Source of the DNA: Streptomyces sp. NRRL F-6131
GTDB taxonomy: Bacteria > Actinomycetota > Actinomycetes > Streptomycetales > Streptomycetaceae
Assembly: GCA_000719695.1 (NCBI GenBank)
Contig: JOHN01000121.1
Coordinates: forward strand, 1 to 7,913
Length of the DNA: 7,913 nt
Direction of reading: 5' to 3'
The notes under the pieces were generated by a model, which was not told the DNA's origin, did no database searches, and saw nothing but the letters and a program-made list of their open reading frames with translations. The position numbers and the translations under genes were made by a program. This document shows, in pieces, positions 1 through 5,270 of the stretch (position 1 is the first letter of the stretch; each line of letters starts with the position of its first letter).

Positions 1-1
1 C

Positions 2-112
2 CCCCCGCCGCTGGAGCCCGACCCGCCCCCGCCGCCCGCCCCGCGACCGGACCCGCAGCCCCGGCCCGGCCCCCTCCCCGGCCCGGGCCCGGCCCCCGAA
101 CCGATCACCTGA
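2..112 (+). CDS. 3' end of a proline-rich protein (partial)
   Basis: A reading frame open from base 2 ends at a TGA at 110-112 and encodes about 36 residues. Nearly every second residue is Pro, mixed with Glu, Asp, Arg, Gln, Gly and Ala, and the chain ends in Glu-Pro-Ile-Thr. The few A/T bases fall mostly at codon position 2, and only two codons (CGA, GAA) lack G/C at position 3, which is the pattern expected of a real streptomycete coding frame. It would be the disordered C-terminal tail of a gene starting left of the window. Function cannot be assigned. The complementary frame is also open, and a stretch this short and C-rich could be non-coding, so the call is tentative. Confidence 0.42.
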   Translation, partial: PPPLEPDPPPPPAPRPDPQPRPGPLPGPGPAPEPIT

Positions 113-142
113 GCCCGCCGGCCCGGGCCCGCTGTCCGAAGC

Positions 143-157
143 CCGTCGACCCGACGG
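143..157 (+). terminator. Possible short terminator hairpin
   Basis: A perfect inverted repeat, CCGTCG-ACC-CGACGG (6-bp stem, 3-base loop), lies 30 bases after the TGA of the left-edge partial frame. No T-run follows, which is common for terminators in high-GC actinomycetes. The stem is short, so chance is a real alternative. Nothing else is recognisable between 113 and 260. Confidence 0.3.
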
Positions 158-263
158 TGCCGGCGCCCCGCCGCCCGGCCCGCGACCGGATCCGCCCACT
201 GCCCACCGCCCCGTTCGGCGCAGCGCGACACCGCCACCCCGCGCCGTGCCGACCCGGGCGGCC

Positions 264-275
264 TACCGTGGTCGG
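264..275 (+). promoter_or_regulatory. -10 box for leaderless MFS transcript
   Basis: TACCGT at 264-269 fits the actinomycete -10 pattern TAnnnT and lies exactly 6 bases before the ATG at 276, so transcription would begin at or next to the start codon. No Shine-Dalgarno sequence is present before that ATG. No convincing -35 box is visible 17-18 bases upstream. Confidence 0.5.
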
Positions 276-1535
276 ATGACCGATCGTCGGACCGGGCGGC
301 CCGCCGCGGGTCGCCCGCCAGGTCGCCCCGCACGTCACCCGTCAGCCCGTCCATCAGCTCGCCGCTCGGCCCACCCCGGCTACCTCGGGGCCGCCGCGGC
401 CTTCGCCGTCTGCATGGCGGGCACCACCCTGCCCACCCCGCTGTACGGGCTGTACCAGGAGGAACTCGGTTTCTCCGAGCTGATGGTGACGGTCGTGTTC
501 GCCGTCTACGCCTTCGGGGTGATCGGCGTCCTGCTGCTCGTCGGCAACGTCTCCGACACCGTCGGCCGCCGGCCCGTCCTGCTCTGCGGGCTGGCGCTCG
601 GCGCGGGCAGCGCCGCCGCCTTCCTCGCCGAGGGCGGACTGCCGCTGCTCTGCCTGGGCCGGCTGCTCTCCGGTCTGTCCGCCGGCCTGTTCACCGGCAC
701 CGCCACCGCCTACGTGCTGGAACTCGCCCCACCCGGCCGCCGGGCCCGGGCCGGCTTCGTCGCGACCGCCGCCAACATGGGCGGCCTCGGCTGCGGCCCC
801 CTGCTGTCGGGACTGCTCGCCGAGTACGCGCCCGAGCCGCTCGTCCTGCCCTTCGTCGTGCACCTGGCGCTGCTCGCCGCGTCGTTCGCGGTCACCTGGT
901 TCCTGCCGGAGACCGTCGACGGCGCCCGCCCGCTGCGCACCGCCCGGCCCCGTCGGCCGTCCCTGCCGCCGGAGGTCCGCGGGGTGTTCGTCCCGGCGGG
1001 GGTGGCGGCCTTCGCCGGCTTCGCGCTGCTGGGCGTCTTCACCTCGGTCAGCCCGGCCTTCCTCGGCGAGAGCCTGGGCGTCCACAACCACGCCGTGGTC
1101 GGCCTGATCGTCTTCGCGGCCTTCCTCGCCTCCACCTTCGGCCAGCTGCTGGTGCCCCGGCTGGGCACCGCCAGAGCGATCCCGCTGGGCTGCCTGGTGC
1201 TCATCGCGGGCCTCGCCCTGCTGGCCGTCTCGCTCGCCCTGACCACCCTCGCCCCGCTGGTGCTCAGCGCCCTGGTCGGCGGCGCCGGCCAGGGCATGGG
1301 GCTGCGCGGGGCGGTGGGGGAGATCGCCGACGCCGCGCCCGCCGAGCACCGCGGCGGCGCCCTCTCGGCGCTCTTCGTGGTCGCCTACTTCGGCATCTCG
1401 ATCCCCGTCATCGGCGTCGGCCTGCTCGCCGAACCGCTCGGACTGGCGGACGCGGGCCTGGTCTTCGCCGCCTGCATGGCCCTCCTCGCCGCCGTCTCCG
1501 GCACCTATCTGCTGCGCCGCGCCCGAACGGCCTGA
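276..1535 (+). CDS. MFS transporter, probable exporter
   Basis: This is a 419-residue major facilitator superfamily membrane protein, the usual length for a 12-helix carrier that uses the proton gradient to move small molecules. After an Arg/Pro/Ser-rich cytosolic N-terminus of about 35 residues, hydrophobic segments run from about residue 36 to the C-terminal Leu-Leu-Arg-Arg. MFS motif A, GNVSDTVGRR, sits at residues 90-99 between helices 2 and 3. A charged loop rich in Arg and Pro near the middle (about residues 215-232) separates the two six-helix halves. The ATG at 276 is preferred over the in-frame GTG at 246, because a TAnnnT box lies 6 bases before the ATG and neither start has a ribosome binding site. 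Substrate is not predictable. Drug or metabolite efflux is inferred from the general family. No regulator or biosynthetic partner is adjacent. Confidence 0.87.
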   Translation: MTDRRTGRPAAGRPPGRPARHPSARPSARRSAHPGYLGAAAAFAVCMAGTTLPTPLYGLYQEELGFSELMVTVVFAVYAFGVIGVLLLVGNVSDTVGRRPVLLCGLALGAGSAAAFLAEGGLPLLCLGRLLSGLSAGLFTGTATAYVLELAPPGRRARAGFVATAANMGGLGCGPLLSGLLAEYAPEPLVLPFVVHLALLAASFAVTWFLPETVDGARPLRTARPRRPSLPPEVRGVFVPAGVAAFAGFALLGVFTSVSPAFLGESLGVHNHAVVGLIVFAAFLASTFGQLLVPRLGTARAIPLGCLVLIAGLALLAVSLALTTLAPLVLSALVGGAGQGMGLRGAVGEIADAAPAEHRGGALSALFVVAYFGISIPVIGVGLLAEPLGLADAGLVFAACMALLAAVSGTYLLRRARTA

Positions 1536-1543
1536 CGCGGCGC

Positions 1544-1620
1544 CCGGCACAGCGGCGTCCGGCACAGCGGTGCCCGGCACAGCGGTGCCCGGCACAGTGT
1601 CCGGCACGGCGATGTCCGGC
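1544..1620. repeat. Five-unit 15-bp tandem repeat, hairpin-forming
   Basis: The unit CCGGCACAGCGGTGC recurs head to tail at 1544-1558, 1559-1573, 1574-1588, 1589-1600 (a 12-base copy lacking 3 bases) and 1601-1615, followed by a partial CCGGC. Copies 2 and 3 are identical; the others differ at a few positions. Each junction can fold: at 1572-1593 the arms GCCCGGCAC and GTGCCCGGC pair over 9 positions with one C-C mismatch around an AGCG loop. Because the right arm of one hairpin is the left arm of the next, the folds are mutually exclusive. The array starts 8 bases after the MFS stop codon and may act as that gene's terminator. There are no spacers, so it is not a CRISPR array. Confidence 0.85.
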
Positions 1621-1635
1621 CCCCGTCGGACCGGG

Positions 1636-1666
1636 TTCGTGCCGCCCGACGGCCGGTGCATAGGGT
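1636..1666 (+). promoter_or_regulatory. Promoter of the Gfo/Idh/MocA gene
   Basis: TAGGGT at 1661-1666 is a good actinomycete housekeeping-type -10 box. A weak -35 candidate, TTCGTG, lies at 1636-1641 with a 19-base spacer, longer than the usual 17-18. Transcription would start near 1673, giving a leader of about 33 bases that includes the ribosome binding site GTGGAG at 1695-1700, 5 bases before the ATG at 1706. Confidence 0.5.
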
Positions 1667-1705
1667 GGGGTCGGCCGATGCCCGCGCACACCCCGTGGAG
1701 TTCCG

Positions 1706-2635
1706 ATGAGTTCGACCCCCGACCCCGACGTCCTGCTGCCGGTCGGGGTGATCGGCCTCGGCGACATCGCCCAGAAGGCCTACCTGCCCGTCCTGACGGC
1801 CCTGCCCGGGCTGGACCTGCGCCTGATGACCCGGGACGGCGCCAAGCTGGACCGGATCGGCGACACCCACCGGATCGCGCCGGAGAAGCGGTTCACCGAC
1901 CTCGGGCAGCTGATCGCGAGCGGGATCCGGGCGGCCTTCGTGCATGCGGCGACCGACCAGCACGTCCCGATCGTCGAGCAGCTGCTGACGGCCGGCGTCG
2001 ACGTCTACGTGGACAAGCCGCTCGACTACACCCTCGACGGCTCCCGCCGGCTGGTCGACCTGGCCGACCGCACCGGCCGCTCGCTGATGGTGGGGTTCAA
2101 CCGCCGCTTCGCCCCGAGCTACGTGCAGGCCAAGGAACGCCCCCGTGACCTGATCGTGGTGCAGAAGAACCGCGAGGGCCTGCCCGAGGCACCGCGGACC
2201 ATGGTCTTCGACGACTTCATCCACGTCGTCGACGTGCTCCGCTTCCTCGTCCCCGGCGACGTCGAACACGTCGACGTCCGCGCCCGGGTCCGCGAGGGCC
2301 TGGTCGAGCACGTCGTCCTCACCCTCGCCGGCGAGGGCTTCACGGCGCTCGGCATCATGAACCGCCTCTCCGGCTCCACCGAGGAGATCCTCGAGGTCTC
2401 CGGCGGCGACTCCAAGCGCGAGGTCCACAACCTCGCCGACGTCATCGACCACCGCGGTCAGCCCACCGTCCGCCGCCGCGGCGACTGGGTCCCGGTCGCC
2501 CGCCAGCGCGGCATCGAACAGGCCGTCCTCACCTTCCTCGACGCCGTCCGCACCACCAAGCCCCTCGACGCCCACGACGCCCTGCGCACCCACGAACTCT
2601 GCGAACTGATCGTCGACCGCATCGAGTCCCTCTGA
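1706..2635 (+). CDS. Gfo/Idh/MocA-family oxidoreductase, YceM/MviM-like
   Basis: This 309-residue protein is predicted to be a cytosolic NAD(P)-dependent oxidoreductase. The N-terminal Rossmann fold carries GLGDIA at residues 17-22. The family's Glu-Lys-Pro motif appears as DKP at 103-105, with Lys104 the likely catalytic or cofactor-contacting lysine. The C-terminal substrate domain has DDFIHVVD at 169-176, with His173 and Asp176 in the usual active-site positions. From memory, the stretches IAQKAYLPVL (21-30) and VGFNRRFAP (129-137), and the DKPL context, closely resemble E. coli YceM/MviM, whose substrate I do not know. Length is normal and complete. The ATG at 1706 is preceded by GTGGAG. 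It appears to be a single-gene unit, bounded by the TAGGGT promoter and a strong hairpin after its stop. A sugar or polyol substrate is only a family-level guess. Confidence 0.88.
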   Translation: MSSTPDPDVLLPVGVIGLGDIAQKAYLPVLTALPGLDLRLMTRDGAKLDRIGDTHRIAPEKRFTDLGQLIASGIRAAFVHAATDQHVPIVEQLLTAGVDVYVDKPLDYTLDGSRRLVDLADRTGRSLMVGFNRRFAPSYVQAKERPRDLIVVQKNREGLPEAPRTMVFDDFIHVVDVLRFLVPGDVEHVDVRARVREGLVEHVVLTLAGEGFTALGIMNRLSGSTEEILEVSGGDSKREVHNLADVIDHRGQPTVRRRGDWVPVARQRGIEQAVLTFLDAVRTTKPLDAHDALRTHELCELIVDRIESL

Positions 2636-2677
2636 CGCTCCCCGACCCCGCCGGCCGGACCGGCGGGGTCGGGAGCG
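2636..2677. terminator. Bidirectional terminator between convergent genes
   Basis: The arms CGCTCCCCGACCCCGCCGG (2636-2654) and CCGGCGGGGTCGGGAGCG (2660-2677) pair over 18 bp with a single bulged C, around a 5-base loop. The hairpin starts immediately after the Gfo/Idh/MocA stop codon and ends 5 bases before the last base of the opposing SDR-like gene. It can therefore stop transcription from both sides. No T-run is present, as is common in this group. Confidence 0.85.
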
Positions 2678-2682
2678 GGGGC

Positions 2683-3618
2683 TCAGGCGGGCGAGCGGTC
2701 GCGCCACCAGGCGAGGGTGGTGCGGAGTTGGGTGTCGAGGGGCGTGGGGCGGGTGGTGAAGGTGGCTTCCCAGGCGGTGGCGTCCACGGTGAAGGGGGCG
2801 TCGAACTGGTAGCGGGTCTCGCGGAGTTCGCGCAGGAGGGGGGTGACGAGCGCGGCGAGGCCGAAGAGGGCGGGGTGGAGGCGGCGGACGGGGACGGGGG
2901 CGACGCCGGCCTCGGTGGCGAGGAGGTCGACCATGCGGCGGATCGGGAGGGCGGGGGCGGTCGGGACGTGCCAGGCGCGGCCCCAGGCGCGTTCGTCGCC
3001 GGCGGCCTCGGCCAGGGCCCGGGCGACGTCGGGGAGGTAGGTCCAGCTGTGCGGCGCGTCGGGGTCGCCGAGGACGCTGACGGGCTTGCCGGCCAGCAGT
3101 CGGGGGACGACGCGGCCGGCCAGGTGGCCGCCGTCGGTCACGCCCGGCCCGAAGAAGTCGGAGGCGCGGACCTCGACGGCCCGGATGCGGCCGGCCTCGT
3201 GGAGGGTGCGGGCCTGCTCCCAGAGGGAGGCCCGCAGACGGCCCTTGGGGCCGGTCGCGGCGAGCGGGAGGTCCTCGGTGAGGGGGCCGTCGACCGGGCC
3301 GTAGCCGTAGAGGTTGCCGAGCATGACGAGGACCGCGCCGGTCGATTCGGCGGTCGCGAGCAGCGAGGCGTGCAGGGGCGGCCAGTCGGTCGTCCAGCGG
3401 GGCAGCGGCGGCGCGGCGCAGCTGTGGACGGCGGCGGCGCCCTTCGCGACCTCGCTCAGTCGCGCGCCGTCGGTGGCGTCCAGCGCCACGTGTTCGATCC
3501 CGGGTTCGGCCGGGCGGCCCGACCGGGTGACCACCCGTACCGTGTGGCCCTGCTCGGCCAGCAGTCGTGCCGTGGCCGCCCCGGCCGGTCCATATCCGAC
3601 GATCACATGAAGACTCAC
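2683..3618 (-). CDS. NAD-dependent epimerase/dehydratase-like (SDR) protein
   Basis: This 311-residue protein has an extended short-chain dehydrogenase/reductase fold. The N-terminal nucleotide-binding motif GYGPAG (residues 8-13, pattern GxGxxG) follows a hydrophobic beta strand, and LDATD at 46-50 offers the acidic residue that normally contacts adenine. GNLYGYGP at 101-108 and SWTYLPDVARAL at 191-202 are typical of the NAD-dependent epimerase/dehydratase family. The catalytic Tyr-xxx-Lys pair is not found where expected; Gly126 and Ala130 appear to occupy those positions, so chemistry at the usual SDR site is doubtful. This may be an atypical SDR or an NAD(P)-binding sensor. The GTG start at 3618 lies 6 bases after a TATGGT -10 box, suggesting leaderless translation. 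It is convergent with the Gfo/Idh/MocA gene and shares its terminator. Confidence 0.85.
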   Translation of the reverse strand: MSLHVIVGYGPAGAATARLLAEQGHTVRVVTRSGRPAEPGIEHVALDATDGARLSEVAKGAAAVHSCAAPPLPRWTTDWPPLHASLLATAESTGAVLVMLGNLYGYGPVDGPLTEDLPLAATGPKGRLRASLWEQARTLHEAGRIRAVEVRASDFFGPGVTDGGHLAGRVVPRLLAGKPVSVLGDPDAPHSWTYLPDVARALAEAAGDERAWGRAWHVPTAPALPIRRMVDLLATEAGVAPVPVRRLHPALFGLAALVTPLLRELRETRYQFDAPFTVDATAWEATFTTRPTPLDTQLRTTLAWWRDRSPA

Positions 3619-3630
3619 CGTCCCACCATA
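3619..3630 (-). promoter_or_regulatory. -10 box for leaderless SDR transcript
   Basis: On the - strand, TATGGT (complement of 3625-3630) ends 6 bases before the GTG start at 3618. This is the same geometry as the MFS gene, and again no Shine-Dalgarno sequence precedes the start codon. The -35 region is not convincing. Confidence 0.5.
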
Positions 3631-3670
3631 GAGGGTGCCGGATCAGCGGGGACGCGGCCGGGGCGCGGGC

Positions 3671-3714
3671 GCGCGCCCGGTCGGGACCCAGGGGTCGGGT
3701 CCGGCCGGGCGCGC
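3671..3714 (-). terminator. Terminator of the carboxypeptidase gene
   Basis: The arms at 3671-3689 and 3697-3714 form a stem of 10 bp (GCGCGCCCGG against CCGGGCGCGC), one mismatch, 3 bp, a bulged G and 4 bp, closed by a 7-base loop. On the - strand it lies 26 bases beyond the carboxypeptidase stop codon and upstream of the SDR-like gene's promoter. It should separate the two transcripts. Confidence 0.75.
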
Positions 3715-3740
3715 GGGTGCGAACGGGTGGTGAGGGAGCG

Positions 3741-5102
3741 TCAGTTGGCGATGCCGCAGTACTGCTGCTGCTTGCCGATGGCGCGGTAGACGCAGTCGGC
3801 CGTCTCCACCAGGCGCAGCACGGCCTCCCGGTTGCGGCTGGTCTCGCGCCCGATCACCTCGTCGGGCGGGTAGAAGCCGCTGCTGCCGTTCGGGCCGGGG
3901 TACATCTCGAAGGTGTAGGCGAAGACCCGCTGGGCGCCCCACAGCCAGTCGTCGATGGACCCGTCGGTGATGTAGAGGTCGCTGGACTGCTCCGGCGTGT
4001 AGCCGTTGGTGGAGGCCATCGACCGGCCGAGGGTGGCGAAGGTGTTGTACTCGTCGGTGGTCATGCCGGTGGTGGTGTTGGCGGTGGTCCAGCCGAACGG
4101 CCAGAGCACCAGCTCACTGTAGGTGTGGAAGTCGATCGCGGCGGTGATCTGCTGCTTGCCGCCGACCACCCGGGTGCGGACGAAGTCGGCGACCACCTTG
4201 GTCTCCTTGGCGGACTCCGGTGCGGTGCCCCGGTAGGTCTCGCTGGAGGTGGAGCCGGAGGAGCCGCCGCAGCAGCCCCACTTGTAGTTCCAGTTGCGGT
4301 TGAGGTCGGTGCCGACGCTGCTGCTGCCCGTGTTGGGCTGGCGGTCCTTGCGCCAGCTGCGGTAGCGGCCGGTGGCGATGTCGTACTCGCCGCCGTCCGG
4401 GTTGAGGTCCGGGATCACCCAGATCTCGCGGCTGTTGACGGCGTTGGCGATCCGGCTGTCGGTGGCGTACTTGTCGCCGAACTCGTGCAGCAGGTAGAGG
4501 GACATCTCGACGGTGAGGTGCTCGCGGGCGTGCTGGTGGGCGGTGAAGAGCACCTCGGGCTCGTTCTCGTCGGTGCCGACGTTGTCGCTGATCTTTACGG
4601 CGACGATCGGCCGGCCCTCGTACGAGGTGCCGATGACCCGCTTGCTCATGATGTCGGGGTGCGCGGCCACCACGGCGTCGACGTCGGCGGCGGCCTCCGC
4701 GTAGTTGTGGTAGCCGGAGTCCGCGGACGGGAAGTCGTAGAGGGCCGCGCCCACGCCCTCCTGGCCGGGCCCGTCGCCGTACCGGGGGCCGGGCAGCGGG
4801 ACGGGGGTCCAGCCGAGCGCCCGCAGCCGGGCGGCCTCGGCGGGGGTGGCGGTGACGGTCAGCGAGTCGGGCCGGACGGCGTCGACGGAGGCGCCGGTGG
4901 CGGCGACGGCGGTGCGTTCGGCGACGCTGCGGGGGCCGTCCAGGCGGTACTGCCGGGCGGCGTCGGGGTCGGTCACCGGGGCGGCGGTGCCCGACTGGGC
5001 GGCGGCCGGGGTGACGGCCTGGATGGTGAGCGGTGTGGCGAGGGCGAGGGCCAGCAGGACGGCGGTGGCCGCGGCAGGCTTCCCTCGTCGGGGCAGTCGC
5101 AT
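3741..5102 (-). CDS. Secreted M14 zinc carboxypeptidase, carboxypeptidase T/SG type
   Basis: This 453-residue preproenzyme removes C-terminal residues from peptides outside the cell. Residues 1-35 form a signal peptide (Arg/Lys start, hydrophobic core, Ala-Ala-Ala cleavage site). Residues 36-122 are the propeptide, and the mature domain should start at [12 protein letters not shown] (123-134), nearly identical to the mature start of Thermoactinomyces carboxypeptidase T as I remember it. Zinc ligands are His191, Glu194 and His326. Substrate-binding and catalytic residues are Arg251, Asn268-Arg269, Tyr377 and Glu399; in mature numbering these match CPT His69, Glu72, His204, Arg129, Tyr255 and Glu277. 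The CPT calcium-site motif DENEPE is kept at 178-183. Cys277-Cys278 and Cys437/Cys449 are disulfide candidates. Asp384 stands where carboxypeptidase B has Asp255, hinting at activity on Lys/Arg ends. The start is fixed by AGGAGG at 5109-5114. Confidence 0.96.
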   Translation of the reverse strand: MRLPRRGKPAAATAVLLALALATPLTIQAVTPAAAQSGTAAPVTDPDAARQYRLDGPRSVAERTAVAATGASVDAVRPDSLTVTATPAEAARLRALGWTPVPLPGPRYGDGPGQEGVGAALYDFPSADSGYHNYAEAAADVDAVVAAHPDIMSKRVIGTSYEGRPIVAVKISDNVGTDENEPEVLFTAHQHAREHLTVEMSLYLLHEFGDKYATDSRIANAVNSREIWVIPDLNPDGGEYDIATGRYRSWRKDRQPNTGSSSVGTDLNRNWNYKWGCCGGSSGSTSSETYRGTAPESAKETKVVADFVRTRVVGGKQQITAAIDFHTYSELVLWPFGWTTANTTTGMTTDEYNTFATLGRSMASTNGYTPEQSSDLYITDGSIDDWLWGAQRVFAYTFEMYPGPNGSSGFYPPDEVIGRETSRNREAVLRLVETADCVYRAIGKQQQYCGIAN

Positions 5103-5108
5103 GACTGT

Positions 5109-5114
5109 CCTCCT
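5109..5114 (-). promoter_or_regulatory. Strong ribosome binding site of the carboxypeptidase gene
   Basis: On the - strand, AGGAGG sits 6 bases before the ATG at 5102. It is a near-perfect Shine-Dalgarno sequence and by far the strongest in the window, consistent with high expression of a secreted enzyme. It fixes the start codon. Confidence 0.85.
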
Positions 5115-5163
5115 GTGGGGGGTCCGTAGGGACGGAACGGTGGAGGAGGTGCGGCGCCGCGAG

Positions 5164-5197
5164 CTTGATGGTCCGTCAATGTCATGCTTTCGTCAAG
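5164..5197 (-). promoter_or_regulatory. A+T-rich promoter/operator patch of the carboxypeptidase gene
   Basis: This 34-base patch is markedly less G+C-rich than its surroundings. On the - strand it contains two TTGACG hexamers (complements of 5191-5196 and 5174-5179), 17 bases apart. The upstream one is a canonical -35 box; a poor -10 candidate, GACCAT, follows after 17 bases. The patch is bounded by CTTGA (5164-5168) and TCAAG (5193-5197), an inverted repeat that could be an operator. Between it and the ribosome binding site lie a perfect palindrome, GCGGCGCCGC (5151-5160), and a small hairpin, TCCGT-AGGG-ACGGA (5123-5136). The promoter call is moderate; the regulator is unknown. Confidence 0.45.
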
Positions 5198-5229
5198 GAG
5201 GGGGGAGGAAGTGGACGGAACGGATCGGC

Positions 5230-5270
5230 GCGGGCCGGCGGACCGGGTGCCGTCACGCGGCACGGCCCGC
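5230..5270 (-). terminator. Possible terminator of the moxR-VWA operon
   Basis: An inner stem GTGCCG/CGGCAC (5247-5252 and 5258-5263) encloses the stop codon of the VWA gene. It continues into an outer stem GCGGGCC/GGCCCGC (5230-5236 and 5264-5270), with a 10-base bulge on one side only. Overlap with the end of the gene and the bulge make this less certain than the other hairpins. Confidence 0.35.

Noticed and set aside
79..131. Repeated CGGCCCGGGCCCG at 79-91 and 119-131 as a terminator stem
   Set aside because: The two copies could pair, but each is itself nearly palindromic and the surroundings are almost pure G/C, so such matches are expected by chance. The first copy also lies within the putative coding tail.
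1544..1620. CRISPR array
   Set aside because: Repeats are only 15 bases, directly adjacent, with no unique spacers and no cas genes nearby.
1570..2148. + strand frame starting in the 15-bp repeats and encoding Pro-Gly-Thr-Ala-Val repeats
   Set aside because: It runs out of frame through the well-supported oxidoreductase gene and becomes an Arg/Pro/Ala-rich string. The repeats are better read as intergenic hairpins.
354..2707. Long - strand open frames opposite the MFS and Gfo/Idh/MocA genes
   Set aside because: High G+C content keeps antisense frames open. Their products are low-complexity Gly/Ala/Arg/Asp strings, and the + strand genes explain the region fully.
276..3618. MFS, Gfo/Idh/MocA and SDR genes as one biosynthetic cluster
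   Set aside because: The genes are in mixed orientation, each with its own start signals and separated by hairpins, and no synthase, transferase or pathway regulator is present.
3567..5129. Long + strand open frame opposite the carboxypeptidase gene
   Set aside because: It is an antisense shadow. The - strand frame has a signal peptide, complete M14 motifs and a strong ribosome binding site, while the + strand product is a Gly/Val/Ala-rich string with no recognisable domain.
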